From assembly GCF_000253115.1 (NCBI RefSeq), contig NC_014145.1, positions 2,790,001 through 2,854,000 on the forward strand: a stretch of 64,000 nt of DNA. The letters are read 5' to 3'. Both the position numbers and the translations under genes were made by a program. This DNA comes from Thiomonas arsenitoxydans. GTDB lineage: Bacteria; Pseudomonadota; Gammaproteobacteria; Burkholderiales; Burkholderiaceae_C. The notes under the pieces are model-generated. The model was not told the origin of the DNA. It searched no databases and was given only the letters and a program-made list of their open reading frames with translations. The number at the start of each line of letters is the position of its first letter. Positions within the stretch are counted from its first letter, which is position 1. Below, in pieces: positions 55,198 to 64,000 of the stretch.

Positions 55198-56229
55198 TCA
55201 ACCGTTCTTGATGCGGCTGACGATGGCGTCGGTAAAGCGCTGGGTATTGGCCCGCCCGCCCAGATCGCCGGTGCGGATGTGGTCCACATTCAGCGTGTCG
55301 GAAATCGCCTGGCGCAGGCGGTTGGCTTTGTCGTGCAGATCGACATGGTCGAGCATGAGGGCAGCGGCCAGCATCAACGCGATGGGGTTGGCGATGCCCT
55401 TGCCCGCGATGTCAGGCGCCGAGCCATGCACCGCCTCGAAAATGGCTGCATCTTCCCCGATGTTGGCGCCGGGCGCCATGCCCAGTCCACCCACCAGCCC
55501 TGCGGCCAGATCCGACAAAATGTCGCCGAACAGATTGGTGGTCACCAGGGTGTCGAACTGCCACGGGTTGATCACCAGCTTCATGCAGCAGGCATCGACG
55601 ATCACGTCGTCGAGCGCGATCTGGTCGGCGTACTTCTCCTTGTGCAGCATATAGGCCGTTTCTAGAAAGATGCCGGTGAGCGCCTTCATGATGTTGGCCT
55701 TGTGCACCACGGTCACCTTTTTGCGCCCCAGCGCGATGGCGGTGCGGAAGGTGTAGTCGAGGATGTTGCGCGCGCCCTGCCGCGTGTTCACCCCGGTGGC
55801 AATAGCCACGGCGTGCGGGTCGCCGTCGATCGGGATGTAGTGCTCGTAGCCCATATACAGGCCTTCGACGTTCTCACGAAACACCAGCAGATCGATGTTG
55901 TCATAGCGCCCTCCGGGAATCAGCGTCTTGGTCGGGCGCATATTGGCGTAGAGCTTGAAGGCCTCGCGCAGGCGAACATTGCTGGAGCGATAGCCGCCGC
56001 CCGAGGGCGTTTCCAGCGGCCCTTTGAGCGCCAGCCGCGTGGTGCGGATGCTGGCCAGTGTGGCCGCGGGCAGCGGGTCGCCCGCGGTCTTCACCCCGCC
56101 CAGGCCCGCCACCTGCGCGTCCCAGTCGAAGGGATCGCCCAGCGCGTCGAGCGCGGCCAGGGTGGCCTCCATGATTTCGGGGCCGATGCCGTCTCCGGCG
56201 ATCAGGGTGGCGGGAATGCTGGGGGTCAT
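55198..56229 (-). CDS. icd: NAD-type isocitrate dehydrogenase
   Basis: This 343-residue beta-decarboxylating dehydrogenase converts isocitrate to 2-oxoglutarate. Substrate-site signatures are GYRSSNVRLREAFKLYANMR PTKT, with the isocitrate-type SSNVxLR, and NIDLLVFRENVEGLYMGYEH. The Lys and Asp of catalysis are in VVHKANIMKAL, TTNLFGDILSDLAAGLVGGL. NAD specificity is suggested by EAVHGSAPDIAGKGIANPIA. 3-isopropylmalate or tartrate dehydrogenase are alternatives, but the SSNV motif favours isocitrate. It is convergent with sorAB. Confidence 0.85.
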   Translation of the reverse strand: MTPSIPATLIAGDGIGPEIMEATLAALDALGDPFDWDAQVAGLGGVKTAGDPLPAATLASIRTTRLALKGPLETPSGGGYRSSNVRLREAFKLYANMRPTKTLIPGGRYDNIDLLVFRENVEGLYMGYEHYIPIDGDPHAVAIATGVNTRQGARNILDYTFRTAIALGRKKVTVVHKANIMKALTGIFLETAYMLHKEKYADQIALDDVIVDACCMKLVINPWQFDTLVTTNLFGDILSDLAAGLVGGLGMAPGANIGEDAAIFEAVHGSAPDIAGKGIANPIALMLAAALMLDHVDLHDKANRLRQAISDTLNVDHIRTGDLGGRANTQRFTDAIVSRIKNG

Positions 56230-56349
56230 CGAAGTCTCCGTTGATGGGGCGCTGATTCAGCAAGCAAGGTGCGTGCCGCAACGCATGATTGCTAGGGCGG
56301 GTGTAGACCCTAAACTGTAGCGAACGCATTCGACAACAAGGGAGCGAAC

Positions 56350-56808
56350 ATGAATTTGCGCAGCGGCCTGGTCATCCTGGTGATTGTGCTCATCGCCATC
56401 TTTTCCGCACTGAACTGGAGCGTGCTGATGGCGCCCACCGAACTATCGCTGGGCTTCACCACGGCGAAGGCGCCGCTGGGGCTGATCATGCTCGGGCTCA
56501 TCGTGGCGCTAGCGGCGGTGTTCCTGATCTACATCGTGGTGCTACAGGCCGGGATGATGAGCGAATCGCGCCGCGTCGCCAAGGAGCTCAAGGCCCAGCG
56601 CGAACTGGCCGACAAGGCCGAAGCCTCGCGCTTCGACGAGTTGCGCCAGTTGCACAGCACCGACATGGACAAGCTGATCGCGCGCATCGACCAACTCGAC
56701 CGCGAATTGCGCAGCGCCATTGAGGCCAATGCCAACGGCCTGAGCGCCGCTCTGGGCGAAATCGACGACCGCCTGCAACGCACGGGCACGCCGCGGCTGA
56801 TGGGGTGA
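56350..56808 (+). CDS. LapA family membrane protein (DUF1049)
   Basis: This 152-residue protein has two membrane helices (SGLVILVIVLIAIFSALNW and LGLIMLGLIVALAAVFLIYI) followed by a long, charged coiled coil (VAKELKAQRELADKAEASRF and onward) facing the cytoplasm. The layout matches the LapA domain also called LapA/YciS. It is divergent from icd, with GGGAGCG as ribosome binding site. Role in envelope organisation is presumed. No operon partner is visible. Confidence 0.78.
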   Translation: MNLRSGLVILVIVLIAIFSALNWSVLMAPTELSLGFTTAKAPLGLIMLGLIVALAAVFLIYIVVLQAGMMSESRRVAKELKAQRELADKAEASRFDELRQLHSTDMDKLIARIDQLDRELRSAIEANANGLSAALGEIDDRLQRTGTPRLMG

Positions 56809-56863
56809 CCACTCCCCCTCCCAACCTCCCCCATTGCGTGGAGGAGGAGTAAAAAAAGGCGCG

Positions 56864-59227
56864 CTACTCCCTCCCCATTTGTGGGGAGGGCTGGGGTGGG
56901 GAGGATGTCGGCGCGGTGATTGGCATCACGCTAGGCGCCAGACAGGTTGTGGCGTTACAGGCTTGCACCCGCAGCGCCAGCGCGGCGCGCTGAGCGGGCG
57001 TCAGGGCGGGTAGATCCAGCGTCACCCGCCCTTCCCACACAGCAATACCCTGAGGGGCGAAAGCCGGACGAAACAGCAGCGGCGGCGGATAGCGCACCCC
57101 CGGCAGCGGCTGGCCGCCGACCAGCAGGGTGGTAGCGATCAAATTCGGCTCGGTAGCCGGGTTCGCGTTGATGTGAAAGCTCGGTGCGATGTGCAATTGC
57201 AGCCGGTCGCTCGCCAACCATTTCACCTGTACCCGGTCTGAGGAACATGCGCCTTGCGGCAGACCCGAGCAGTCTGCAGGCCGGATGCGAGCTATCTGCT
57301 GCGGCGACGCAAACACCGCTCGCCCCGCAGCACTACCCAGCGTCTGCAGCAGATCGGGCCAATCGAGCGGGCGCGCCTGCACTTGCAGCGCCAGGGGCCG
57401 CAGCGCGCGGCGCGCCGCATCAGCCCAATGCGCCTGCCCGGTGCGCTGCGCCAATTCAAGCAGCACGGCAATGGCCGCGCTCTGCCCCGAAGGCCGATGC
57501 ACATCGCCCTGCAAGGGCGTGGGGAAGGGCAAGGCATCGGATGTGGGCGCCGAACGCAGGCTGCCATCTGGCGCGGCAAACCGCTGCAGCATGGCCGCGA
57601 CCAGATCGCTGGCGCGCTGGCTCCAGCGCGCATCGTGCTGCACGCTGGCGAGGGTGAGATAGGCGCGGGCAAGCTCGGCGTAATCGTCGAGAAAACCGGG
57701 ATTGCCGACGTGCCCGCCCGCCCATTGATGCACCAGCAGACGCTGACGCGGGTTCCAGGCGTGCTGCCACTCCCAGTCGGCCGCGCGCACGGCGGCCTCA
57801 GTCAGCGTGCGGTCGTCCAGCACCATGCCCGCCTGAGCCAGCGCGCGGATGGCCATCGCGTTGTCGGCGGTGACGATCTTGTCATCGCGCCGCGGCTGCG
57901 GGCGATGGTTGCGCGCGGCCAGCAGGGCGCGGCGCTGCGGCGCGAGTTGTTCCAGCCGCGCGACCCACTGCCCCTGCCGCAGCAGGTGCTCGGCCACGTC
58001 GCGCCGCTGGCGCAGCACGCCGGATTCGCTTCCCGGGTGCACGGTCGTGAGCGCATAGAGCGCAAACCACGCCTGCGCCTGCTGCGGGCCGAGCACGCCG
58101 TCGATCTGGGCGGTCGTCCACAGATCGGTGGCGCCTTCCACCCCGCCGGTCTCGGCGGCGATGGCCGTGGCGAACACGCCTTGTGGCAGGCGCAGATCGC
58201 GCAGCAAAAAGCGCGCGGTGCGCTGCGCCGTCCAGCGCAGGTCGGGCAGCCGGGTCTGCGCGTAGGCCCGCGCATAGACCGAGAGCAGTTGGGCGTTGTC
58301 CGACAGCATCATCTCGAAATGCGGCACCGACCAGCCGGGATCGACGGCGTAGCGGCGAAAACCGCCGCCGAGTTGATCCATCAGCCCGCCCTGCGCCATA
58401 GCCTGCAGCGTGAACACCGCGGCATACGTCGCTTTCGGCTCGCCCGCGCCGCCACGCGCCAACATCCAGGCCAGCAGCGGCGGCTGCGGAAAACGCGCGG
58501 CAGAAGTGGCTGAGGCGAAACCGCCGTCGAGGGCGTCGAAGCGGTGAAGCGCCTCGGTCTGCGCGGTCTGCGTCCAGGCCGCAGGGTCGATCGGCGCCGA
58601 GGCATCGCCCGAAATGGCCGCAGCTTGCATGGCCTGCGCGATCTGCGCGGCGATGCGCTTGACCTCGGCCGGATGCTGCGTCCAGTTCTTGTGCAAGGTC
58701 GCAAGCAGGGTGGGAAAGCCCTCCTGCTGCGCCGTGGCCTTGGGCGGGAAGTAGCTGCCGATGTAGAACGGCTGCAGATCGGGGGTGAGGAAGACATTGT
58801 TCGGCCAGCCGCTGTCGCGCGTCATGATTTGCCGCGCCAGCATGTAGATGTGGTCGATGTCGGGCCGCTGTTCGCGGTCGACCAGCACGTTGACGAACCA
58901 GCGGTTCATCAACGCGGCGATCTGCGGGTTGCGGTAAAGCTCGCGCTGCGCCACATGGCACCAGTAACAGGCCGAGTAGCCGATGGAGAGATAGATGGGC
59001 TTGTTCTCGCGCCGCGCCTCGTCCAGCGCCTGCGCCCCCCAGGGGTACCAGTCCACTGGGTCATGGGCGTGTTCCTGCAGGTAAGGATCGTGCGAATCCG
59101 AGAGATGATTGGTGCGCGGCGTCGCCGCCTGCGCGGCCACGCCCCCGGCGAAAAGGAAGCAAAGCGCCGCACCGCGCAACCACGCGATCCAGCCCGAGCG
59201 GCCCGATGGGAAATGCTGCGACACCAT
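56864..59227 (-). CDS. YyaL-like thioredoxin-domain protein with DsbD-N-like C-terminal domain
   Basis: This 787-residue exported protein has a signal (WIAWLRGAALCFLFAGGVAA). Residues about 35-190 form the DUF255 thioredoxin-like domain: HLSDSHDPYLQEHAHDPVDW and SIGYSACYWCHVAQRELYR with CxxC. An (alpha/alpha)6 glycosidase-like region follows to about 640. The last 130 residues (APSFHINANPATEPNLIATT, VRVQACNATTCLAPS-like pair of Cys) resemble the N-terminal domain of DsbD. Such a combination implies periplasmic thiol chemistry. The final residues PPQPSPQMGRE are encoded by a GC-rich intergenic repeat. The start at 59227 excludes in-frame upstream cca sequence. Confidence 0.78.
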   Translation of the reverse strand: MVSQHFPSGRSGWIAWLRGAALCFLFAGGVAAQAATPRTNHLSDSHDPYLQEHAHDPVDWYPWGAQALDEARRENKPIYLSIGYSACYWCHVAQRELYRNPQIAALMNRWFVNVLVDREQRPDIDHIYMLARQIMTRDSGWPNNVFLTPDLQPFYIGSYFPPKATAQQEGFPTLLATLHKNWTQHPAEVKRIAAQIAQAMQAAAISGDASAPIDPAAWTQTAQTEALHRFDALDGGFASATSAARFPQPPLLAWMLARGGAGEPKATYAAVFTLQAMAQGGLMDQLGGGFRRYAVDPGWSVPHFEMMLSDNAQLLSVYARAYAQTRLPDLRWTAQRTARFLLRDLRLPQGVFATAIAAETGGVEGATDLWTTAQIDGVLGPQQAQAWFALYALTTVHPGSESGVLRQRRDVAEHLLRQGQWVARLEQLAPQRRALLAARNHRPQPRRDDKIVTADNAMAIRALAQAGMVLDDRTLTEAAVRAADWEWQHAWNPRQRLLVHQWAGGHVGNPGFLDDYAELARAYLTLASVQHDARWSQRASDLVAAMLQRFAAPDGSLRSAPTSDALPFPTPLQGDVHRPSGQSAAIAVLLELAQRTGQAHWADAARRALRPLALQVQARPLDWPDLLQTLGSAAGRAVFASPQQIARIRPADCSGLPQGACSSDRVQVKWLASDRLQLHIAPSFHINANPATEPNLIATTLLVGGQPLPGVRYPPPLLFRPAFAPQGIAVWEGRVTLDLPALTPAQRAALALRVQACNATTCLAPSVMPITAPTSSPPQPSPQMGRE
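56869..56890. repeat. GC-rich stem-loop repeat, CCCTCCCC/GGGGAGGG
   Basis: A perfect 8-bp stem CCCTCCCC with loop ATTTGT and GGGGAGGG sits between the LapA gene and the yyaL-like gene. It overlaps the last codons of the latter. A second, weaker C-rich/G-rich palindromic stretch (CCTCC...GGAGG, 56825-56845) is adjacent. Palindromes of this type are scattered in intergenic regions of many proteobacteria and often extend the C termini of neighbouring genes. Confidence 0.7.
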
Positions 59228-59232
59228 GGCGT

Positions 59233-60501
59233 TCAGCCTGCCATGATGGGGGGCAGTTGCAGCGCCACAGCCTGCTCGCGCGCAGCTTGCACCGCCTGCG
59301 CAATTGCCGTGGCCTTGCCGCCCGATTGCGTCACTTGCTGAGCGATCGCCCCCGCGTCCACGCCCTGCGCCGCATCCAGTGCGGCCAGCAAGCGCGCGCG
59401 TTGCGGATACGGTTGCTGCGGAAAATCGCCGCCGCGACCGCGATGATCGGCTTCGCAGGCCAGCAGCGCCTGCGCGAATCGCTCCGGTCGGCGCAAGGCG
59501 TCGCAGCGCTGCAGTAGACGCAGTGTGGCCTCGGCGCCCAAGCCCAGACAGCGGTGAATATTGCCGTGCTCGGCAGCCACCACGGCGGCCAGCTCGGCGC
59601 AGTCGGTCGGCACGCGCAGTCTCCGCGCCACTTCGGCCGCCAGCGCCACGCTGCGCTGCTCGTGTCCGATATGGCGCGGCAGCACGTCCTTCGGGGTCGT
59701 ACCCTTGCCAAGATCGTGCATCAGACAAGCCCAGCGCACTGCAAGCGGAGCGTCGAGTGCGACCGCCGCCTGCAGCACCAGCATGACGTGCACCCCGGTG
59801 TCGATCTCGGGGTGATAGTCGGCCCGCTGCGGCACGCCCCACAGACGGTCCACCTCCGGCAGCAACCGCGCGAGCGCGCCGCAATCGCGCAGCACCGCGA
59901 ACAGGCGCTGCGGCTGCGGCTCCATCAGGCCGCGCGCCAGTTCCTGCCACACCCGCTCGGGCACCAGCGCGTCCACCTCGCCCGCATGCACCATGTGGCG
60001 CATCAAGTCCATGGTTTCGGGGGCGACGGAAAAATCGCCGAAGCGCGCCGCGAACCGCGCCAGCCGCAGAATGCGCACCGGGTCTTCCGCAAACGCCGCC
60101 GACACATGCCGCAACACCCGCGCCTGCAGATCGCGTTGGCCGCCGTAGGGATCGATAAGCGTGCCATCCGCCGCGCGCGCCATGGCGTTGATGGTGAGGT
60201 CGCGGCGCAACAAATCTTCCTCCAGCGTGACCTCGGGCGCCGCCTGCACGACAAATCCCCGATAGCCCGGCGCCGTCTTGCGCTCGGTGCGCGCCAGCGC
60301 GTATTCCTCGTGGGTTTGCGGATGCAGAAACACCGGAAAGTCGCGCCCCACCGGCAGGAACCCGGCATCGATCATCTGCTGCGGCGTCGCCCCCACCGCC
60401 ACCCAGTCGCGGTCGCCATGCGGACGCCCGAGCAAGGCATCACGCACCGCTCCGCCGACGACATAGGAGCGACCGGGAGGATGAACGACAGAAGAAGTCA
60501 T
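59233..60501 (-). CDS. cca: CCA-adding tRNA nucleotidyltransferase with HD domain
   Basis: This 422-residue enzyme adds CCA to tRNA 3' ends. The N-terminal nucleotidyltransferase core has [27 protein letters not shown], including the conserved GGxVRD and DRD acids. It continues with [12 protein letters not shown] and [20 protein letters not shown], then [28 protein letters not shown]. The C-terminal HD phosphohydrolase part has [14 protein letters not shown] and HIGHEQRS. The start ATG at 60501 fits the family; the longer frame upstream passes through the terminator. The yyaL-like gene starts 5 bp downstream. Confidence 0.93.
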   Translation of the reverse strand: MTSSVVHPPGRSYVVGGAVRDALLGRPHGDRDWVAVGATPQQMIDAGFLPVGRDFPVFLHPQTHEEYALARTERKTAPGYRGFVVQAAPEVTLEEDLLRRDLTINAMARAADGTLIDPYGGQRDLQARVLRHVSAAFAEDPVRILRLARFAARFGDFSVAPETMDLMRHMVHAGEVDALVPERVWQELARGLMEPQPQRLFAVLRDCGALARLLPEVDRLWGVPQRADYHPEIDTGVHVMLVLQAAVALDAPLAVRWACLMHDLGKGTTPKDVLPRHIGHEQRSVALAAEVARRLRVPTDCAELAAVVAAEHGNIHRCLGLGAEATLRLLQRCDALRRPERFAQALLACEADHRGRGGDFPQQPYPQRARLLAALDAAQGVDAGAIAQQVTQSGGKATAIAQAVQAAREQAVALQLPPIMAG

Positions 60502-60531
60502 GCCGGTCAGTGTAAAAGCCCGCGGCCAAAT

Positions 60532-60562
60532 GGAAACAGGCCGCCCGAGGCGGCCTGTTTCC
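60532..60562 (-). terminator. Strong intrinsic terminator hairpin
   Basis: GGAAACAGGCCGCC (60532-60545) and GGCGGCCTGTTTCC (60549-60562) form a perfect 14-bp stem with a 3-base loop. On the minus strand it follows the lipoprotein stop by 18 bases and is followed by a T-containing stretch (TTTCCATTT). It separates the lipoprotein gene from cca. Confidence 0.85.
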
Positions 60563-60580
60563 ATTCAAGTCACTTTATGC

Positions 60581-61279
60581 TCACGGCAACGAGGCTAGCC
60601 ACGGCCCTTTGTCCGTATTGCCGCTGTTCTGCCATGTGCCATTTGCTGACTTGTTGGTCGCATCGAACTGACCGATATACGTGGCACCTGTGCTCGTGTT
60701 GCCCATAAACTGCCCTTGATCATTCAAGGCTCCGGTCAAGGTGAAAGACCCGTACAAGTTGGAAGTGCAGTTGTTCACATTTTGGGTTGCGTCGATCACT
60801 CCTGATTGATTGACGACTACCGTGCAACTACCAGAATCACCGCCGGACGGCAACGAAGATGAGTAGCTTGCCGTCCAAGTACCAGCAAAGGCTGCTAACG
60901 AGGACGTCGTACCAGGATTGAGATTCACCCCCGTGCTGGGCTGATCGGGATTCCAACTATTCACAACAGTGTCGCTGCCGATTGGCGCCGTAATGACTAC
61001 GGCATTGTTTCCACAAGCCGTGGTCGACAACACATAACTGCCATCACTGGTCGTTTTGTTGGGAGAAGTGGAACAAACCTGTCCAGTTGCTGGGTTGGTC
61101 GCCGTGACGTAGACATCGGAGACGCCACCTCCAGAACTGTTTGTCACCTTGCCTGAAACACAATCCGCCGTGCAGGTCGCAGGTGCTGTTCCTCCACCCC
61201 CACCCCCACCACACCCCGCCAGAAGCGCCACCAAGCCCAACACGGCTACATGCCGGTAGTTCCACATCACGTTTTTCAT
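60581..61279 (-). CDS. Lipoprotein with glycine tract and carboxypeptidase-regulatory-like domain
   Basis: This 232-residue protein has the signal MKNVMWNYRHVAVLGLVALL with lipobox LLAGC (Cys about 22). A run of seven Gly follows as a flexible linker. Residues about 35-95 (CVSGKVTNSSGGGVSDVYVT and TTSDGSYVLSTTA) look like a CarboxypepD_reg beta sandwich. The C-terminal part (AFAGTWTASYSSSLPSGGDS, TGATYIGQFDATNK) is a second beta-rich domain. Function unknown; surface exposed. The ribosome binding site GGAGGGGG precedes the ATG, and the gene ends at a strong terminator. Confidence 0.78.
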   Translation of the reverse strand: MKNVMWNYRHVAVLGLVALLAGCGGGGGGGTAPATCTADCVSGKVTNSSGGGVSDVYVTATNPATGQVCSTSPNKTTSDGSYVLSTTACGNNAVVITAPIGSDTVVNSWNPDQPSTGVNLNPGTTSSLAAFAGTWTASYSSSLPSGGDSGSCTVVVNQSGVIDATQNVNNCTSNLYGSFTLTGALNDQGQFMGNTSTGATYIGQFDATNKSANGTWQNSGNTDKGPWLASLP

Positions 61280-61558
61280 ACCCCCTCCGATTATGTTTTT
61301 CAATGAACTGAATCGCCCAACCCTCCTGCTTGGCGGCGATGTGGATGAAATTGTCCAACTTTCGAACAGCCAATTTTTCCGGCGTTTCAAAAATTGACAC
61401 ATTTCGCCAAATCCTCCGCAGCTTACCCCTGCTACGCTGCTTCGCTTAGACTTTACAAAGTCGCAAACAACGACAAACAGCGATATGAGCCCGGTCATCG
61501 AAATTCGTATTGAATAGTGACCGTTCCTCTTCATTTTTCTGCAGGAACATCCCGGCAT
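61280..61558. other. Divergent promoter region without a gene
   Basis: This 279-base stretch separates the lipoprotein gene (minus) and the GGDEF-EAL gene (plus). It is less GC-rich than its surroundings, as expected for promoters. I see no RNA gene or repeat. Confidence 0.5.
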
Positions 61559-64000
61559 ATGGGGCAAGAAACACAAGCGCGAGTTGCCGACTCCTGGTGC
61601 GAGGACATTGCACAGTGGGCGGAGCATTTGCCGCTGATGGCCGCTTGTTTCGATGCGCACAGCCACTTGTTGTATTGCAATACGGCGTATGCGAACTGGC
61701 TGGGCAAGACCCCGGCGGAACTGCTGGGCAAGTCGCTGGATGCCTTGGTTCCGCATGAAACGCTGGTCACCATCACGCAACCCATTGTCGCCGTGCTGCG
61801 CGGCGAGATCGCGCAATACGAACGCCAGGGGCATCACGCAGGACGCCAGGCGAAAAGATGGCTGCGGGTGCGGCTGGTGCCTTTTCCGCCCGATGAACAA
61901 GGCGCGGTACTCGGCTATTTCTGCTTCATGCAGGACACCACCCGACTGCATGCCAGCGACACCTCGCTCGACCTGCTGCGCACCAGTCCGGGACTGACGG
62001 TCTGGGAACTCGATCTGCAGACCGGGCAATTGCACGCCGAGCAGAACTGGCTCGACGAGGCGCACCGGCATGAGCCCAAGACCTTCACCATTCCGGAATG
62101 GATGGGCCATGTGGCGCCAGCCGATCTGCCCGCGCTGGAACAGGCGATTGCGCGCATCAGTGCCCCCGATGGTTTTGTGCAGACGGTCGAGACCCGCTTC
62201 ATCCGCGTGGACGGCAGCACAGTGACCACCATGAACCACGGCATGGTGCGCGAGCGCGGGCCCGATGGCGTCGCCACGCGCATCTTCGGCCTGACCTGGG
62301 ATATCACCGAGTTGCGGCAAACGCAGACCCGGCTGCAGCGCAGCGAGAGCCGCTTTCGCATGCTGGCGGAGTTGTCGAGCGAGTGGTTCTGGGAGTCCGA
62401 CCCCAACGATGTCCTGACCTACATCACCCGCAGCTCGCGCCGCGCTAGCGAGTCTCCTCTGGCAACGCTCAATCTGGTGGGGCACAACCTCAATTCGCTC
62501 TATCCGGGGCAGGAGTTTTCACCGGAGTGGGCGCAACTGCGCTTTCTCATGGAAGAACATGAAGAGGTGCGCGATCTCATCGTGCCATTCCGCCTCGGGC
62601 CGGATCAGGCCTTGCTGTGGTGGCGGATCGACGCCTCGCCGATGATCGACCATCTCGGTCTGTTTCAGGGTTACCGCGGCGTGGTGCGCGACGTCACCAA
62701 GGCGCACCAAGCCGAAGAAAAACTCGAACTTGCCGCCTATCGCGATACGCTCACCGGCCTGGCCAACCGCACCCTGTTCGAAAAGCATGTGGAAGACGCA
62801 ATTGCCGTCACCCCGCCGGGACAGAGCTTCGCGGTGCTCTTCATCGACCTCGACCGTTTCAAGCTGATCAACGACGCGCTGGGCCACGCCGTCGGCGACA
62901 AGGTCCTGGTGGAAACCGCGCAGCGCCTGGTGCAGCTCGCCCGGCCCAACAACACCGCCGCGCGCTTTGGCGGCGACGAATTCCTCATCCTGGCCCGCGA
63001 CGCGCATGACGCCGCGCAGGCCCTGCGCATGGCCATGCTGGTGCAGCAGTCGCTCGGCGAGCCCATGCACCATGCCGAGCGCACCCTGCAGACCACCGCG
63101 AGCATCGGGGTAGCGGTGTTCCCGCAGCACGGCCGCACCACGGCCGAACTGCTGGGGCGCGCGGATGCGGCGATGCATGAGTCCAAGATGCTGGGGCGCA
63201 ATCGCGTGGAGTCGTTCTCGGTGGCGTTGCAGTCGCGCATCGAACGCCGCTCGCAACTGGAAGAAGAGCTGCGCGCGGCCATTGCCAACCGGCGCTTCGA
63301 GGTGCATTTCCAGCCCATTTGGTCACGCAAGCAAAACGTGCTGCTGCACGACGACTCCGCCACGCTGGAGATCCTGCGCAGCGCCTACGAGATCGCTGGG
63401 GTCGAGGCTCTGGCGCGTTGGACGCGCGGCAACGGCGAGCGCGTGCAGCCCGACGAGTTCATCACCATCCTGGCCGACTGCGGCCTGCTCGACAGCTTCG
63501 GCCCGGTGATGATGTCCGTCGCCCTGGAGGGCTTCGCGCGCCTGCGCAAGGAACAAGGCTTCACAGGCACCATGGCCTACAACGTGTCGCCGCGACAACT
63601 GCATGTGAACGCCTGCGTGTCCTGCATCTTCGACATGGCGGCCAGTTTCGACGTGCCACGCGACAAGCTGGTACTCGAACTCACCGAAAACGTGGAAATC
63701 GAGCACAACCCCGACCTGCTCGCGGTGTTCGAGCAATTCCGCCAGATGGGCGTGCAGCTCTCGCTCGACGACTTCGGCGTGGGCTATTCCAACCTCGGCT
63801 ATCTCACCCGCCTGCCGGTGTCGCAGATCAAGATCGACCGCGCCATTGCCTCGGGCGTGAGCACCGACCGCTTCAAAGCCGCCATCGCCCGCGCCACCCT
63901 CACCATGGCCAAGACCCTCAACCTGGAAGTGGTGGCCGAGGGTGTGGAAACCGTCGCCGACCTGCTGTGGATGGAGCGCGCGGGCTGCCCGATGATTCAG
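61559..64000 (+). CDS. PAS-GGDEF-EAL cyclic-di-GMP protein, cut by window end
   Basis: This is a soluble multi-domain protein of at least 814 residues. PAS-like domains appear at about residues 20-130 (HLLYCNTAYANWLGKTPAEL) and two more up to 390. The GGDEF domain has YRDTLTGLANRTLF and the active-site ARFGGDEFLIL, with SIGVAVFPQHG. The EAL domain has EVHFQPI, VEALARWTRG with Glu of EAL, LELTEN, SLDDFGVGYSNLGYL and EVVAEGVE. Both catalytic signatures look intact, so it may both make and degrade cyclic-di-GMP. A short insertion (WSRKQNVLLHDDS) splits the start of EAL. The 3' end lies outside the window. Confidence 0.9.
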   Translation, partial: MGQETQARVADSWCEDIAQWAEHLPLMAACFDAHSHLLYCNTAYANWLGKTPAELLGKSLDALVPHETLVTITQPIVAVLRGEIAQYERQGHHAGRQAKRWLRVRLVPFPPDEQGAVLGYFCFMQDTTRLHASDTSLDLLRTSPGLTVWELDLQTGQLHAEQNWLDEAHRHEPKTFTIPEWMGHVAPADLPALEQAIARISAPDGFVQTVETRFIRVDGSTVTTMNHGMVRERGPDGVATRIFGLTWDITELRQTQTRLQRSESRFRMLAELSSEWFWESDPNDVLTYITRSSRRASESPLATLNLVGHNLNSLYPGQEFSPEWAQLRFLMEEHEEVRDLIVPFRLGPDQALLWWRIDASPMIDHLGLFQGYRGVVRDVTKAHQAEEKLELAAYRDTLTGLANRTLFEKHVEDAIAVTPPGQSFAVLFIDLDRFKLINDALGHAVGDKVLVETAQRLVQLARPNNTAARFGGDEFLILARDAHDAAQALRMAMLVQQSLGEPMHHAERTLQTTASIGVAVFPQHGRTTAELLGRADAAMHESKMLGRNRVESFSVALQSRIERRSQLEEELRAAIANRRFEVHFQPIWSRKQNVLLHDDSATLEILRSAYEIAGVEALARWTRGNGERVQPDEFITILADCGLLDSFGPVMMSVALEGFARLRKEQGFTGTMAYNVSPRQLHVNACVSCIFDMAASFDVPRDKLVLELTENVEIEHNPDLLAVFEQFRQMGVQLSLDDFGVGYSNLGYLTRLPVSQIKIDRAIASGVSTDRFKAAIARATLTMAKTLNLEVVAEGVETVADLLWMERAGCPMIQ

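Overview
The window looks like a piece of chromosome from a betaproteobacterium of the Burkholderiales. The high GC content, the narXL-narK1K2GHJI order, the SUF-type Fe-S system with SufU and SufT, a SorAB sulfite dehydrogenase and the overall protein style suggest a sulfur-oxidising, nitrate-respiring genus such as Thiomonas. That assignment is inference from gene content, not a database match.

Layout. 1-3241: an IS1634-type element nested inside an older IS1634-type transposase fragment, which is itself joined to a 5'-truncated FAD-dependent amino-acid dehydrogenase. 3646-8470: a nitrosative-stress cluster with two hemerythrin-like proteins, an AhpD-like gene broken by an IS1182-type element, an NsrR regulator divergent from the di-iron Fe-S repair protein RIC/YtfE, and a DUF2249 protein. 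8544-15209 (minus strand): sufBCDSUT preceded by a class II aldolase gene. 15533-15730: a DUF3079 gene. 15954-32613: the nitrate respiration block narX-narL-hypothetical-narK1-narK2-narGHJI-PPIase-nitroreductase-(frameshifted gene with a carbonic anhydrase-like tail)-nitrate-reductase-associated gene. The last gene is split by a second, inverted copy of the same IS1182-type element.

32694-39718: an accessory region. It holds the remains of a TOTE-type archaeo-eukaryotic primase/superfamily II helicase (two apparent frameshifts plus an IS66 insertion with 8-bp duplications), two small co-transcribed genes, a truncated HTH gene, a TacA/TacT toxin-antitoxin pair with a readable promoter and operator, and a possible 40-residue membrane peptide. 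39738-42299: small membrane proteins of the YqjD/YqjE type, an unusual HAD protein and an RfaE2-like adenylyltransferase. 42464-44874: a ClC channel and a MerR/cobalamin-binding regulator of the LitR/CarH type.

45123-53287: a nine-gene, mostly overlapping operon (periplasmic glutathione peroxidase, FolE2, FAD oxidoreductase, DUF1365, cyclopropane-type fatty acid methyltransferase, chalcone-isomerase-like protein, MFS carrier, DUF3833 lipoprotein, SDR). It lies divergent from the regulator across a spacer with repeated TTGTC-N3-GACAA dyads, and probably remodels lipids under light or oxidative stress. 53431-55164: sorAB. 55198-64000: NAD-type isocitrate dehydrogenase, a LapA-like protein, a YyaL-like thioredoxin-domain protein fused to a DsbD-N-like domain, CCA-adding enzyme, a lipoprotein behind a strong terminator, and a PAS-GGDEF-EAL protein that runs off the end.

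Functionally, nitrate respiration yields nitrite and NO. The NsrR/RIC/hemerythrin/SUF block protects and repairs Fe-S clusters, and sorAB can feed electrons from sulfite. Three IS families have inserted repeatedly. They have inactivated an AhpD-like gene, the nitrate-reductase-associated gene and the TOTE defence gene, while nar, suf and sor appear intact.
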